A stretch of 64,000 nucleotides of DNA. It comes from an uncultured Gammaproteobacteria bacterium (GTDB lineage: Bacteria > Pseudomonadota > Gammaproteobacteria > Pseudomonadales > Pseudohongiellaceae). A model generated the notes under the pieces. That model saw only the letters and a program-made list of their open reading frames with translations. It was not told the origin of the DNA and ran no database searches. The DNA lies in contig CAJXUA010000002.1 of the NCBI GenBank assembly GCA_913060695.1, positions 186,001 through 250,000 of the forward strand, read 5' to 3'. Positions 17,862-26,056 of the stretch are shown in pieces (the first letter of the stretch is position 1; each line of letters opens with the position of its first letter). Made by a program: the position numbers and the translations under genes.

Positions 17862-19481
17862 ATGACTCCAGCAGTGCGTTTTTTTTGGACAAGCAGCCTG
17901 CTGTGGCTAACGCTCGGCGCTTACTTGCTCTTCCATGTAAGTGGCGCTGGCTTTAGCATCGAAGCCGCCAATGATCATATTGGCGCGCTTATCTTCTTAC
18001 TCTGCGGACTGTTGTTCTTTGCGATTGGTCTGCATGACATGTTCTTAAGCGATAGCAATCTACGCAAGAATTACCCAGTGTTCGCCAACTTGCGCTATCT
18101 GTTCGAAGCAATCCGTCCTGAGATTCGTCAGTACTTTATTGCGAGTAACTTGGAGGAGGCGCCCTTCAATCGCGAAGCGCGAGACTTAATATACCGTCGC
18201 GCCAAGAAGCTTAACGATACACTGCCTTTCGGTACCGAACAGGACTTGATGGAAGACGGCTATCTCACCGTTTTTCATTCCATCAAGGCCACCCACGTTC
18301 CTAAGGAGAAAGCCCGCATCCTCTTTGGGGGCGAGCAATGTCTAAAGCCCTACAACGCCTCTATTCTCAACATCTCTGGAATGAGCTTCGGCGCTCTGAG
18401 CGCCTCTGCGATATCCGCGTTGAACAAAGCGGCCGCTATGGGAAATTTTGCGCACAACACCGGAGAGGGCAGTATCAGCCCCCATCACCGAACCCATGGT
18501 GGCGATTTGATTTGGCAAATCGGAACGGGCTATTTCGGATGCCGCAATCTTGACGGCTCGTTCAACGATGTGGCGTTTCAAAAGAACGCTGAAGCCGATG
18601 TAGTGAAGATGATCGAGATCAAGATTTCGCAAGGCGCCAAGCCTTCCCACGGAGGCGTTCTGCCAGGGGCGAAAGTGACACAGGAGATCGCCACAATTCG
18701 CCTCGTCGAGGTTGGCAAAACCGTGGAGTCTCCTGCCAATCATCCTGAGTTCAGCACACCCACGGGCTTATTGGAGTTCGTCAAGCGCCTGCGCGATTTG
18801 AGCGGCGGTAAGCCCACTGGATTTAAGCTGTGCATTGGCAGGAAGAGTGAATTTATGAGCATCGTCAGGGCGATGCTTAGTACAGGCATCTATCCCGACT
18901 TCATTACAATCGATGGCGCCGAGGGCGGCACGGGTGCAGCTCCTGTGGAGTTCTCAAATCGTATCGGCATGCCATGCCTTGAGGCGACCTATTTCGTTAA
19001 TCAGGTATTAGTAGGTGCAGGCATACGCTCGAAGTTGCGCATCATAAGCGCGGGCAAGACCGCTACGGGTTTCGACCTACTCACAAAGATGGCGCTGGGA
19101 GCAGATTCAGTAAATTCCGCGCGTGCGATGATGCTTGCACTGGGCTGCGTGCAGTCCAAGTCATGCAATACCAATAAGTGTCCGACGGGAATCGCGACTA
19201 CCGACCCTGCGCGAGCGAAGGCCATAGACGTAGAGGACAAGTCACGCCGCGTGAAGAATTATCACGCAGGCACGATAGAAGCGTTCATGGATTTATGCGG
19301 CGCGCTAGGCTACGACGACCCCACCAATCTAAGAGCAAGCGATTTGTTTCAGCGTGTAGGAAAGGATTTGAAACACTTCGATCAGATTTATACGCCACTG
19401 AGTAGCGGTCAGCTACTGACCTCGAGTATTCCTGAGGCGTATGCGGAAGATTGGCACAAGTCGAGCGCGGAGAGCTTTTAA
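17862..19481 (+). CDS. Membrane-anchored FMN-binding glutamate synthase-like protein
   Basis: 539 residues. Two N-terminal transmembrane helices (about 7-27 and 40-62) precede a complete Glu_synthase (GltS) FMN domain (about 130-500). Visible family features are ISGMSFGALSASAISALNKAA, GEGSISPHHRTHGGDLIWQIGTGYFGCR (abridged: GTGYFGCR), KISQGAKPSHGGVLPG, DGAEGGTGAAP and the iron-sulfur cysteines in CVQSKSCNTNKCPTGI, which would hold a 3Fe-4S cluster. There is no glutaminase domain and no GltD partner here. Related stand-alone proteins are annotated as glutamate synthase large-subunit-like, but their reaction is mostly unproven. At the end of an amine-oxidation locus it might assimilate released ammonia; this is inference. 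Confidence 0.88.
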   Translation: MTPAVRFFWTSSLLWLTLGAYLLFHVSGAGFSIEAANDHIGALIFLLCGLLFFAIGLHDMFLSDSNLRKNYPVFANLRYLFEAIRPEIRQYFIASNLEEAPFNREARDLIYRRAKKLNDTLPFGTEQDLMEDGYLTVFHSIKATHVPKEKARILFGGEQCLKPYNASILNISGMSFGALSASAISALNKAAAMGNFAHNTGEGSISPHHRTHGGDLIWQIGTGYFGCRNLDGSFNDVAFQKNAEADVVKMIEIKISQGAKPSHGGVLPGAKVTQEIATIRLVEVGKTVESPANHPEFSTPTGLLEFVKRLRDLSGGKPTGFKLCIGRKSEFMSIVRAMLSTGIYPDFITIDGAEGGTGAAPVEFSNRIGMPCLEATYFVNQVLVGAGIRSKLRIISAGKTATGFDLLTKMALGADSVNSARAMMLALGCVQSKSCNTNKCPTGIATTDPARAKAIDVEDKSRRVKNYHAGTIEAFMDLCGALGYDDPTNLRASDLFQRVGKDLKHFDQIYTPLSSGQLLTSSIPEAYAEDWHKSSAESF

Positions 19482-19482
19482 A

Positions 19483-20334
19483 TCAAGGCAATACCAGTTG
19501 CCAGCTGGGTAGCTGCTCTAGTAGCTCGTAGGCTGTCCAGTCTAACTGCAGCGGCGTAACAGTGGCATAGCCATTCTGGTATGCCCATGTATCGCTTGTA
19601 TCGTTCTGAGACTGATCGACAGTGCGAGTGCGATCATAGTCTAGAAACTGGTCCGTCTCGCTCGTTGATTCATATTGCCCAACACCCAAATAGGCGTCGC
19701 CCATAGGACGAATCGCCACTCCTTTGAGTTCTCCGCGCGGCACATTGATAGAGACCACTACTCCGCTGGGCGCACCTACAGTCTGATATCGACGCACCAC
19801 TTGAGCGGCGAGACTTACGGTCACTGAGGTGTCGACCCCACTGGTGTCTTGAGAGACTGCTATCGCTGGAACACCTAAGTAGACCGCCTGCATAGCGGCC
19901 CCGACAGTTCCAGACATATGCGAGACCTTGCCGACATTCGCACCGTTGTTAATTCCGGAGACAACGAGATCGAAGGGATTATCTTTGCCCAATACCAATA
20001 ATCCGTAGCGAAGGGCATCGGTGGGCGTACCAAATACCCCGTAGCCGAATAGCTGGCCATCGCGAAGAATGCGCTCGACCCTTAGATTGCCCCCAGTTGA
20101 AGCCTGTGAGGAGCCCGATTGGTTGGTGCGAGGTGCGGATATAACTACCTCGCCCAGAGTCTGTAACTCTGCTACTAGAGCGGCGAGCAGGGGAGACTCC
20201 ACGCCATCATCATTAGTCACAAGGATACGGTAGCCCTGCGCCCAAGAAGTGGATGTAATGGAGATTGCAGATAGGAACAGGACGCTTAGAAGAAAGTGCC
20301 GGATGCGGTGTGAAGTGTTTTTTGTAATTGTCAT
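19483..20334 (-). CDS. Exported SurE-type 5'/3'-nucleotidase
   Basis: 283 residues of the SurE phosphatase family (survival protein E; hydrolyses nucleoside monophosphates and short polyphosphate). The metal site DDG is in RILVTNDDGVESPLLAAL, followed by SAPRTNQSGSS, and the conserved VVSGINNGANVGKVSHMSGTVGAA segment. Unlike canonical cytosolic SurE, an N-terminal signal peptide is present (about 1-32, FLLSVLFLSAISITSTSWAQG), so this copy is probably periplasmic. It is not in the usual surE-pcm-nlpD context and is convergent with the glutamate-synthase-like gene by a 1-bp gap. A second, cytosolic surE is expected elsewhere in the genome. Confidence 0.88.
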   Translation of the reverse strand: MTITKNTSHRIRHFLLSVLFLSAISITSTSWAQGYRILVTNDDGVESPLLAALVAELQTLGEVVISAPRTNQSGSSQASTGGNLRVERILRDGQLFGYGVFGTPTDALRYGLLVLGKDNPFDLVVSGINNGANVGKVSHMSGTVGAAMQAVYLGVPAIAVSQDTSGVDTSVTVSLAAQVVRRYQTVGAPSGVVVSINVPRGELKGVAIRPMGDAYLGVGQYESTSETDQFLDYDRTRTVDQSQNDTSDTWAYQNGYATVTPLQLDWTAYELLEQLPSWQLVLP

Positions 20335-20419
20335 ACACAGCCCCCCAACATTCTTTGCGGCGAGGCCCTAACTGCAGCCAAAGCTAGGAGCCTTGACTGC
20401 AGCTGGGGAAAAACAGGTA

Positions 20420-20785
20420 TTACTGACGAACCGCTGTAACTGGAATCGCACCGAAGTCTGAGTCGAAGTTACCGGTGAGGTTATCCCCATCGATAGTGCC
20501 TGCGAAGCTCAGTGCCAATGTCTGGCCTTGCGCGTCTACAACAACGTTGAAGCTAACGGCATTGCCGGTCACTGTGATGCCTTGCAGAGCTGTCTGGCCG
20601 AGATCGTCCGAAGACATAGTGCCCATCAGATCTGGATTTACATCCAAAGTTGCGCCCATAACACCTACTGGCGTGTTAATGCTTACATCCCACATACCGA
20701 CGAACGGATTCGCGGGAGTTGACGCACAGGCGGCGAGAAAGATGGTGGCCGCGACAATCATGACGCTCTTATAAATTCTTTTCAT
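20420..20785 (-). CDS. Small lipoprotein, function unknown
   Basis: 121 residues with a strong lipoprotein signal (MIVAATIFLAACAS, lipid Cys at 20). The mature part is a compact beta-rich domain (FVGMWDVSINTPVGVMGATLDV, VSFNVVVDAQGQTLALSFAGTIDGDNLTGNF) resembling the lipocalin-like/beta-sandwich domains found after some amidohydrolases and in bacterial extracellular proteins. It ends 85 bp upstream of surE on the same strand and may share its transcript. I do not recognise a specific family. Confidence 0.8.
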   Translation of the reverse strand: MKRIYKSVMIVAATIFLAACASTPANPFVGMWDVSINTPVGVMGATLDVNPDLMGTMSSDDLGQTALQGITVTGNAVSFNVVVDAQGQTLALSFAGTIDGDNLTGNFDSDFGAIPVTAVRQ

Positions 20786-21112
20786 GGTTTCCCCTATTGT
20801 TTTCTTGTCGGTATTGAATCGTTGTACCTGAATTTAACGCATAAATAACTGCGCTGGGCTATTTTCGCTGTAATCGAGCACGAGTCAACGTTAAATTAGG
20901 CAGCGAGAAGGATATTTGAGATTGGTTTCCTCAAATTTTGCAATTTGCAGAATTCAGAGAGACATAGGGGGCATCTTGGTCGGCATCAAATTGCTGGCCA
21001 TTGGTTTCTGCTATATGCTGGCGCAATCATCGCAAGTATCAGCCGCAGCAATGCGCACCCTCCGATCAAGCATCGCACTACCAATAGATTAATCAGCAAA
21101 GAGGATAAAGCA
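20786..21112. other. Intergenic region between the small lipoprotein and iorA-like gene
   Basis: This 327-bp gap separates divergent genes. It must contain promoters for both. I see AT-rich stretches around 20890-20945 but no palindrome or -35/-10 pair convincing enough to call, and no credible small ORF or RNA hairpin with a T-tract. Confidence 0.5.
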
Positions 21113-21568
21113 ATGGCGCGTTTTCGAGTTAACGGCGTTGAACAAGAGTTAGACATAGAGCCCGATATGCCACTGCTTTGGGCCCTGCGCGATGAACTGG
21201 GCCTCAAGGGCACGAAGTTCGGTTGCGGTGTCGCCGCCTGCGGCGCCTGCACAGTTCAAGTCAACGGCAACCCTGTGCGCAGCTGTGTTACTCCTGTCAG
21301 CGCTATCGAAGGCAGTGACATAAAGACCATCGAGGGTCTGGCCACTAACGTAGGCGGCATTACCGCAGTGCAACAAGCGTGGATAGACCACCAAGTACCC
21401 CAGTGCGGTTACTGCCAATCGGGCATGATCATGGCGGTGTCTGCACTGCTGGAGAGTAACCCGAGTCCAAGTGACGCGGATATCGACGGCGCCATCACCA
21501 ATGTATGCCGCTGTGGTACCTACCCCCGTATCCGCCGCGCCATCAAATCCCTTACTGCGACTGCATAA
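21113..21568 (+). CDS. iorA: Isoquinoline 1-oxidoreductase-type small subunit (2Fe-2S)
   Basis: 151 residues from the ATG at 21113, preceded by AGAGGA 7-8 bases upstream. It holds two [2Fe-2S] clusters: the plant-type N-terminal domain (FGCGVAACGACTVQVNG, then RSC) and the C-terminal helical domain (CGYCQSGM and NVCRCGTYPRIRRA). This is the electron-transfer subunit of xanthine-oxidase-family molybdenum hydroxylases of the IorAB type, which lack an FAD subunit. The large subunit follows 14 bp downstream. The specific substrate (aldehyde, N-heterocycle) cannot be inferred. Confidence 0.9.
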   Translation: MARFRVNGVEQELDIEPDMPLLWALRDELGLKGTKFGCGVAACGACTVQVNGNPVRSCVTPVSAIEGSDIKTIEGLATNVGGITAVQQAWIDHQVPQCGYCQSGMIMAVSALLESNPSPSDADIDGAITNVCRCGTYPRIRRAIKSLTATA

Positions 21569-21582
21569 GGCTGGGAGACAAC

Positions 21583-23796
21583 ATGACTATTTCAAGACGC
21601 CGTTTCATACTTGGCACTACCGTCGTTGGCGGTGGATTACTAATCGGCTATGCCTCTACACGCCCAAGCAAGCACTCAATCGCGAATCGCGATGCGGGCG
21701 ATCAACCCTATCTAACCACTTGGCTCCGTATCTCTGAAGACAACACTGTCACCGTTATTGTGCCTCATTCTGAAATGGGCCAAGGCATCCTTACGTCGCT
21801 GCCTATGATGGCTGCCGACGAAATGGACGCCGACTGGAACATGGTCCACGTCGAGCAGGCCCCTGCGACCGACCTATTCGCCAACGGGGTATTGGTCAAA
21901 GGTTTCGCCGAGTCAATGGGGGTCAGTGTGCCTGGTTTCCTCAATGGCATAGCTTCCGCCGGTGCCATGAAGATCGCCGAAATCATGAATATGCAGATTA
22001 CTGGCGGCAGCAGCTCGGTGCGCTTCACTGGCGAGCAGGGTATGCGTGTAGCTGGCGCCGCTGCGCGTGAGATGCTGATCAAGGCCGCTGCAGCGCGCCT
22101 CGATGTCCCAGAGAGTGAACTGAGCACTAGCTTAAGTTTCGTCAACCACAGCGCAAGTGGGCGCTCACTCTCTTATGGCGAATTAGCCTCCGACGCGGCA
22201 CGTTTCGAGCCGAGCTCAACGCCTCGATTGAAGGATCCTAAAGACTTTACCCTGATGGGCAAGTCGATCCCGCGGATCGATATTCCGGCGAAAGTAGACG
22301 GCACGGCACTTTACGGCATCGACGCCGAAGCTCCCAGTATGCTCTATGCTGCGGTGCGCACTTCACCCGTATTCGGGAACAAGCTGAGCTCCGTGAATGC
22401 GGATGTGGCATTACAGCGTCGAGGCGTAGTGAAAGTGGTCGAGCTTGAGAACGCAGTCGCCGTTGTCGCAGACAATTACTGGCGCGCCAAACAGGCACTG
22501 GCAGCGCTGGATATCCGCTTCGAAGAGACTGAAAACAATCAAGTTAACACCCAATCAATCTATGCTCAGTACGACGCAGCGTTGCTCGGCGAGCTGAGCG
22601 AAGACGTAAAAGAGGGCGACGCCGCAGCAGCACTAACAGATGCAGAGTCGGTAGTTGAGGCTACGTATCGCGTGCCATACCTAGCGCACGCAGCGATGGA
22701 GCCGATGAACTGTACAGTGCATTTCCATAATGGCAAATGCGATGTGTGGACCGGCACTCAAGACAATCTTGGTATTCGCGGACGTGTCGCAAAAATCGCC
22801 GAAATGGACGAGAACGACGTCACCATGCACGCCTTCTATCTAGGTGGTGGTTTCGGCCGTAGGCTGCCAACTGACACCAATACCATCGATCAGGCGACCC
22901 TAATCGCCAAACAGTTCGATGTGCCTGTGAAGACAGTCTGGAGCCGCGAGGATGACATCCAGCAAGACTATTATCGCCCTGCTGTAACCAGCAAATTCCG
23001 TGGCGGTTTCGACGCGAATAATCAGTTAATCGCCTGGGAGAATCACTACATCGGCAAGAATGAACCAGCCGAGGCAGCCCACACTCCGTATTCGATTCCC
23101 AATAAAGACATCGCCTATGCAGAAAGTGAGACACACGTCCCCTTCGGCGCATGGCGCAGTGTTGCTCATTCGCAGCACACCTTCTTTCTCGAGTCTTTCG
23201 TGGATGAGCTAGCGCATCGCTCCGGGCAGAATCCTTACCAGTTCCGTCTCAATATGCTCGCAGACAAGCCACGCCACGCCGCGGTGCTCAAAGCGGCGGC
23301 AGAGCGAGCGGGCTGGGAGCGCAATCTCGCCCCTGGTCACGCCCAAGGCATCGCCCTGCAAGAGAGTTTTGGCTCAATTGTCGCGCAAGTAGCTGAAGTC
23401 TCGATCACAGAGACAGGGCAGGTAAGAGTGCACCGTGTGACCTGCGCCATCGACTGCGGTCGCTCGATCAATCCCGATACCGTAGCGTCTCAGGCAGAGA
23501 GTGGCGTTATCTTCGGCTTGACTGCTGCGCTCTACGGAGAGATTACGATCGATCAGGGGCGAGTGATGCAGAACAACTTTACAGACTACGAGATGGTCAC
23601 ACTTAAAGATGCGCCAGAGATCGATATCGTCACTGTCGAGTCCGGCGAGTCTTTGGGGGGTATGGGAGAACCCGCTACGCCGCCAATCGCAGCTGCAGTG
23701 GCAAACGCGGTATACATCCTAACGGGTCAGCGCGTGCGCGAACTGCCTCTGAAGAACTACCGATTCACGGCAGTGCCAAACGAATCGGCAGTATAA
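21583..23796 (+). CDS. iorB: Isoquinoline 1-oxidoreductase-type molybdopterin large subunit
   Basis: 737 residues from the ATG at 21583 (GGGAGA upstream). A twin-arginine signal (SRRRFILGTTVVGGGLLIG) indicates Tat export of the assembled heterodimer. The aldehyde oxidase/xanthine dehydrogenase fold is visible: PHSEMGQGILTSLPMMAADE, the hammerhead-like PRIDIPAKVDGTALYGID at about 245-265, GGGFGRR near 425, FGAWRSVAHSQHTFFLES, QESFGSIVAQVAEVS and the catalytic-Glu region GGMGEPATPPIAAAVANA near 715. Electrons from hydroxylation would pass to IorA and on to a periplasmic carrier such as a cytochrome c. No XdhC/CoxI-type maturation gene is adjacent. Confidence 0.9.
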   Translation: MTISRRRFILGTTVVGGGLLIGYASTRPSKHSIANRDAGDQPYLTTWLRISEDNTVTVIVPHSEMGQGILTSLPMMAADEMDADWNMVHVEQAPATDLFANGVLVKGFAESMGVSVPGFLNGIASAGAMKIAEIMNMQITGGSSSVRFTGEQGMRVAGAAAREMLIKAAAARLDVPESELSTSLSFVNHSASGRSLSYGELASDAARFEPSSTPRLKDPKDFTLMGKSIPRIDIPAKVDGTALYGIDAEAPSMLYAAVRTSPVFGNKLSSVNADVALQRRGVVKVVELENAVAVVADNYWRAKQALAALDIRFEETENNQVNTQSIYAQYDAALLGELSEDVKEGDAAAALTDAESVVEATYRVPYLAHAAMEPMNCTVHFHNGKCDVWTGTQDNLGIRGRVAKIAEMDENDVTMHAFYLGGGFGRRLPTDTNTIDQATLIAKQFDVPVKTVWSREDDIQQDYYRPAVTSKFRGGFDANNQLIAWENHYIGKNEPAEAAHTPYSIPNKDIAYAESETHVPFGAWRSVAHSQHTFFLESFVDELAHRSGQNPYQFRLNMLADKPRHAAVLKAAAERAGWERNLAPGHAQGIALQESFGSIVAQVAEVSITETGQVRVHRVTCAIDCGRSINPDTVASQAESGVIFGLTAALYGEITIDQGRVMQNNFTDYEMVTLKDAPEIDIVTVESGESLGGMGEPATPPIAAAVANAVYILTGQRVRELPLKNYRFTAVPNESAV

Positions 23797-23799
23797 GCT

Positions 23800-23838
23800 A
23801 AGGCCACTGCAGCCCCTGCGTTGGGGCTGTAGTGGCTT
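23800..23838. terminator. Convergent hairpin between iorB and the redoxin/cytochrome gene
   Basis: A long near-perfect hairpin: AGCCACT-type arms around CAGCCCC/GGGGCTG (23800-23816 and 23823-23838) with one bulged G and one G-U pair, loop TGCGTT. T-tracts are poor on both sides, so it may act as a bidirectional transcription barrier rather than a textbook terminator. It ends 4 bp before the stop codon of the convergent gene. Confidence 0.6.
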
Positions 23839-23841
23839 GTA

Positions 23842-25806
23842 CTACTGCTGCGAACGGCGAGTTTGCTGCATCATCAATTGCTGAAATTCATCGAACTCGA
23901 GTCCACCGGACTTATTCTTGTCCAAGATCACGAACGCCATCGCAAGGCCCTGTCGCATACGCTCAGGCATCTCGGTCAACTCCACCTTGCCGTCCATATT
24001 TAAATCCATATAGCCTATGGTGATCCCAGCTAGATTCTTCCCAATATCCACTTCGCGGACATCGTCCTCCTTGTGCTCGAAACGGAAAGACACGCCGCCA
24101 TATAGCATCTCCTCCCATGTCTGCTCACCAAAACGCACTAGCTTGCTAGCATCTGGATTACTGAGGTTAGCCTCGGAGTTATCGTAAACGGTGCGATGAA
24201 TCAGGCGCGTCCCTGCCGGTGCATGAATGGGCTCCTGCAGCTGGAAATAACGCTGCCAATTGAAGTCGTAGTTTGGAACAGACAGAACCAACTCCTCGTG
24301 CCCATCCGCGTAGGAAAGGGAGAAGGTGGAACTGCGGCCGCGGTAGTGAGCATGGGGAAAGAGGCTATAGATCACCGCGTCTTTCTGGAATTGGTAATAA
24401 GCCCCGGCCTCGTAGTGCGCCTCACCTGGCGGAATGCGCAAGTCGACGTTCACCATCGCATAGTGTTGCAGAGTGAACTCGGGCTCCACTTCGGAGAAAT
24501 ACAAACCAATCTTAGTTTGGTCCGAGCTCTCTCTGCCATAAGTTGTGTAATGCATCTGACTGAAGAAGGTTGCCCCAGCAGGCACGAACACACCGGTCCT
24601 CTCTGGGTATTCGTATAATTCATTGCCTGGCACGAAGGTCATCAATTGAGACTGAAACAAAGCCTCGCCAATAGGACTGCCGAGATCGACTCCAGATTGG
24701 AAATCCTTCGGGCCAAATGTTGCGATAGCGTGGTGAAGTACCTGCCTGTCGCTCGGCACGATCTGCACAGCACGGACCCACACATCGCGATCTAGAGGAT
24801 TCTCGACGGTGAGTATCTGATAATCGAGGGTACCCGTAGCAGGCACGGTAAAGGCTGGTAGATCGAGCACCAAATCTGGCTCGCCTAGCTCCCACTCGGT
24901 CTCACGCTCACCAACCGCTAACAGCGGATCGACGCTGCCATCGCTACGCGCCCCTTCGTCAATCCACTGCACAAGCGTCTTCGCCTGCTGCGTCGTCAAG
25001 CCCATATCGTGCTTGAACTGATTTACCTTTGGGTCCGCATGCCAGGGCGGCATACGCTTGGTTAGTATCACCTCGCGAATCATCGGCGAGAAACCCTGCA
25101 CCATTGCGTGACTAGTCATTGCCCAAGGCCCAATGCCTCCGGGGCGGTGACAGCTCACGCACTTCTCCTGCAATATAGGTACAACGGTGTCGCTGTAGGA
25201 GATGCCCGATGTCATTGATACTAGGGCGACCTGCTCGCCAACGTAGTCAGTGGGCATAGCACGGGTCGCCTGCGCAATTGCTTGGTCTGCCAACATTGCC
25301 GTTAATGCATCGCGCAGATACAACGCTCTGGGGTTTGCCAAATCGTCGACAACTGGACCTCGGTAGACTACTGTCCAATTTTGCGGGTCTATCAACAGGA
25401 CTTCGCCAGCAGTATTTAACTCAAAGGTCTTTGCGACAAGCTGCCCATCATCCTGCAGTATAGGGGCTGTTAATTCATGGGCAGCCTTGTCCTGAATAAG
25501 AATTTCGCGAGTGCTCGTTGTCTCGGGATTGATAAGGAAGAAGGGGATGTCTTGTCCTGCAAACTCGCCGAGAGTTTGAGCGACGTGACTCTGTGCCTGC
25601 GCAACTAGATCGGAGTCGACACGATGGGTCATCAGGACCACGGCATCCGCTAGACGGTTATAATGCAGCTCTATTGCGCGGCCCAGTTCGTCGAACAGTG
25701 TGAAATTGCCGGCGCTGCTCTGCGCCAACCCATTGCCGCTACTTGCGAAAGCGAATAAAACAGTGGCTACGCGCAGCCATTGCAACTTCGGACCAGCTAA
25801 TTTCAT
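23842..25806 (-). CDS. Redoxin-like / cytochrome c / copper-monooxygenase-like / EF-hand protein
   Basis: 654 residues, secreted (signal about 1-28, SSGNGLAQ). Domain order: a thioredoxin-fold redoxin-like domain (30-175) that has lost its cysteine (VVLMTHRVDSDLV where a TxxC-type loop is expected); a cytochrome c segment with CVSCH near 215 and MPPWHAD; then a region like copper type II ascorbate-dependent monooxygenase C-terminal domains with HH in VLHHAIATF, MHYTT and HAHYRG as likely copper ligands; finally two EF-hands (DLNMDGKVELTEM and DKNKSGGLEFDEF). Related multi-domain proteins are common in marine Proteobacteria and have no established reaction. It is preceded by a 250-bp gap with nothing evident. 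Confidence 0.85.
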   Translation of the reverse strand: MKLAGPKLQWLRVATVLFAFASSGNGLAQSSAGNFTLFDELGRAIELHYNRLADAVVLMTHRVDSDLVAQAQSHVAQTLGEFAGQDIPFFLINPETTSTREILIQDKAAHELTAPILQDDGQLVAKTFELNTAGEVLLIDPQNWTVVYRGPVVDDLANPRALYLRDALTAMLADQAIAQATRAMPTDYVGEQVALVSMTSGISYSDTVVPILQEKCVSCHRPGGIGPWAMTSHAMVQGFSPMIREVILTKRMPPWHADPKVNQFKHDMGLTTQQAKTLVQWIDEGARSDGSVDPLLAVGERETEWELGEPDLVLDLPAFTVPATGTLDYQILTVENPLDRDVWVRAVQIVPSDRQVLHHAIATFGPKDFQSGVDLGSPIGEALFQSQLMTFVPGNELYEYPERTGVFVPAGATFFSQMHYTTYGRESSDQTKIGLYFSEVEPEFTLQHYAMVNVDLRIPPGEAHYEAGAYYQFQKDAVIYSLFPHAHYRGRSSTFSLSYADGHEELVLSVPNYDFNWQRYFQLQEPIHAPAGTRLIHRTVYDNSEANLSNPDASKLVRFGEQTWEEMLYGGVSFRFEHKEDDVREVDIGKNLAGITIGYMDLNMDGKVELTEMPERMRQGLAMAFVILDKNKSGGLEFDEFQQLMMQQTRRSQQ

Positions 25807-26056
25807 AACTCACTCCAATTTGCGCATTGAATCTCCAGCAGGCGCGAGTGGGCCGCCAAGAATATGCTAAAGACATAGTAGAGCATCGCCAGTTCACAAA
25901 GAATGCTTTGCGACGGCCATCTCGGCGCTTTGCATTTTCTGATAATAGATTTCAATTTTCCGTGAGCACAAGCCCCAGATACGCGATATCAAGGAGTTTT
26001 GCTTGTGAAAAGAGCAGCGCCTCCAGCTAGTAGAGCGCTGCATCTAGATTGCCGTT

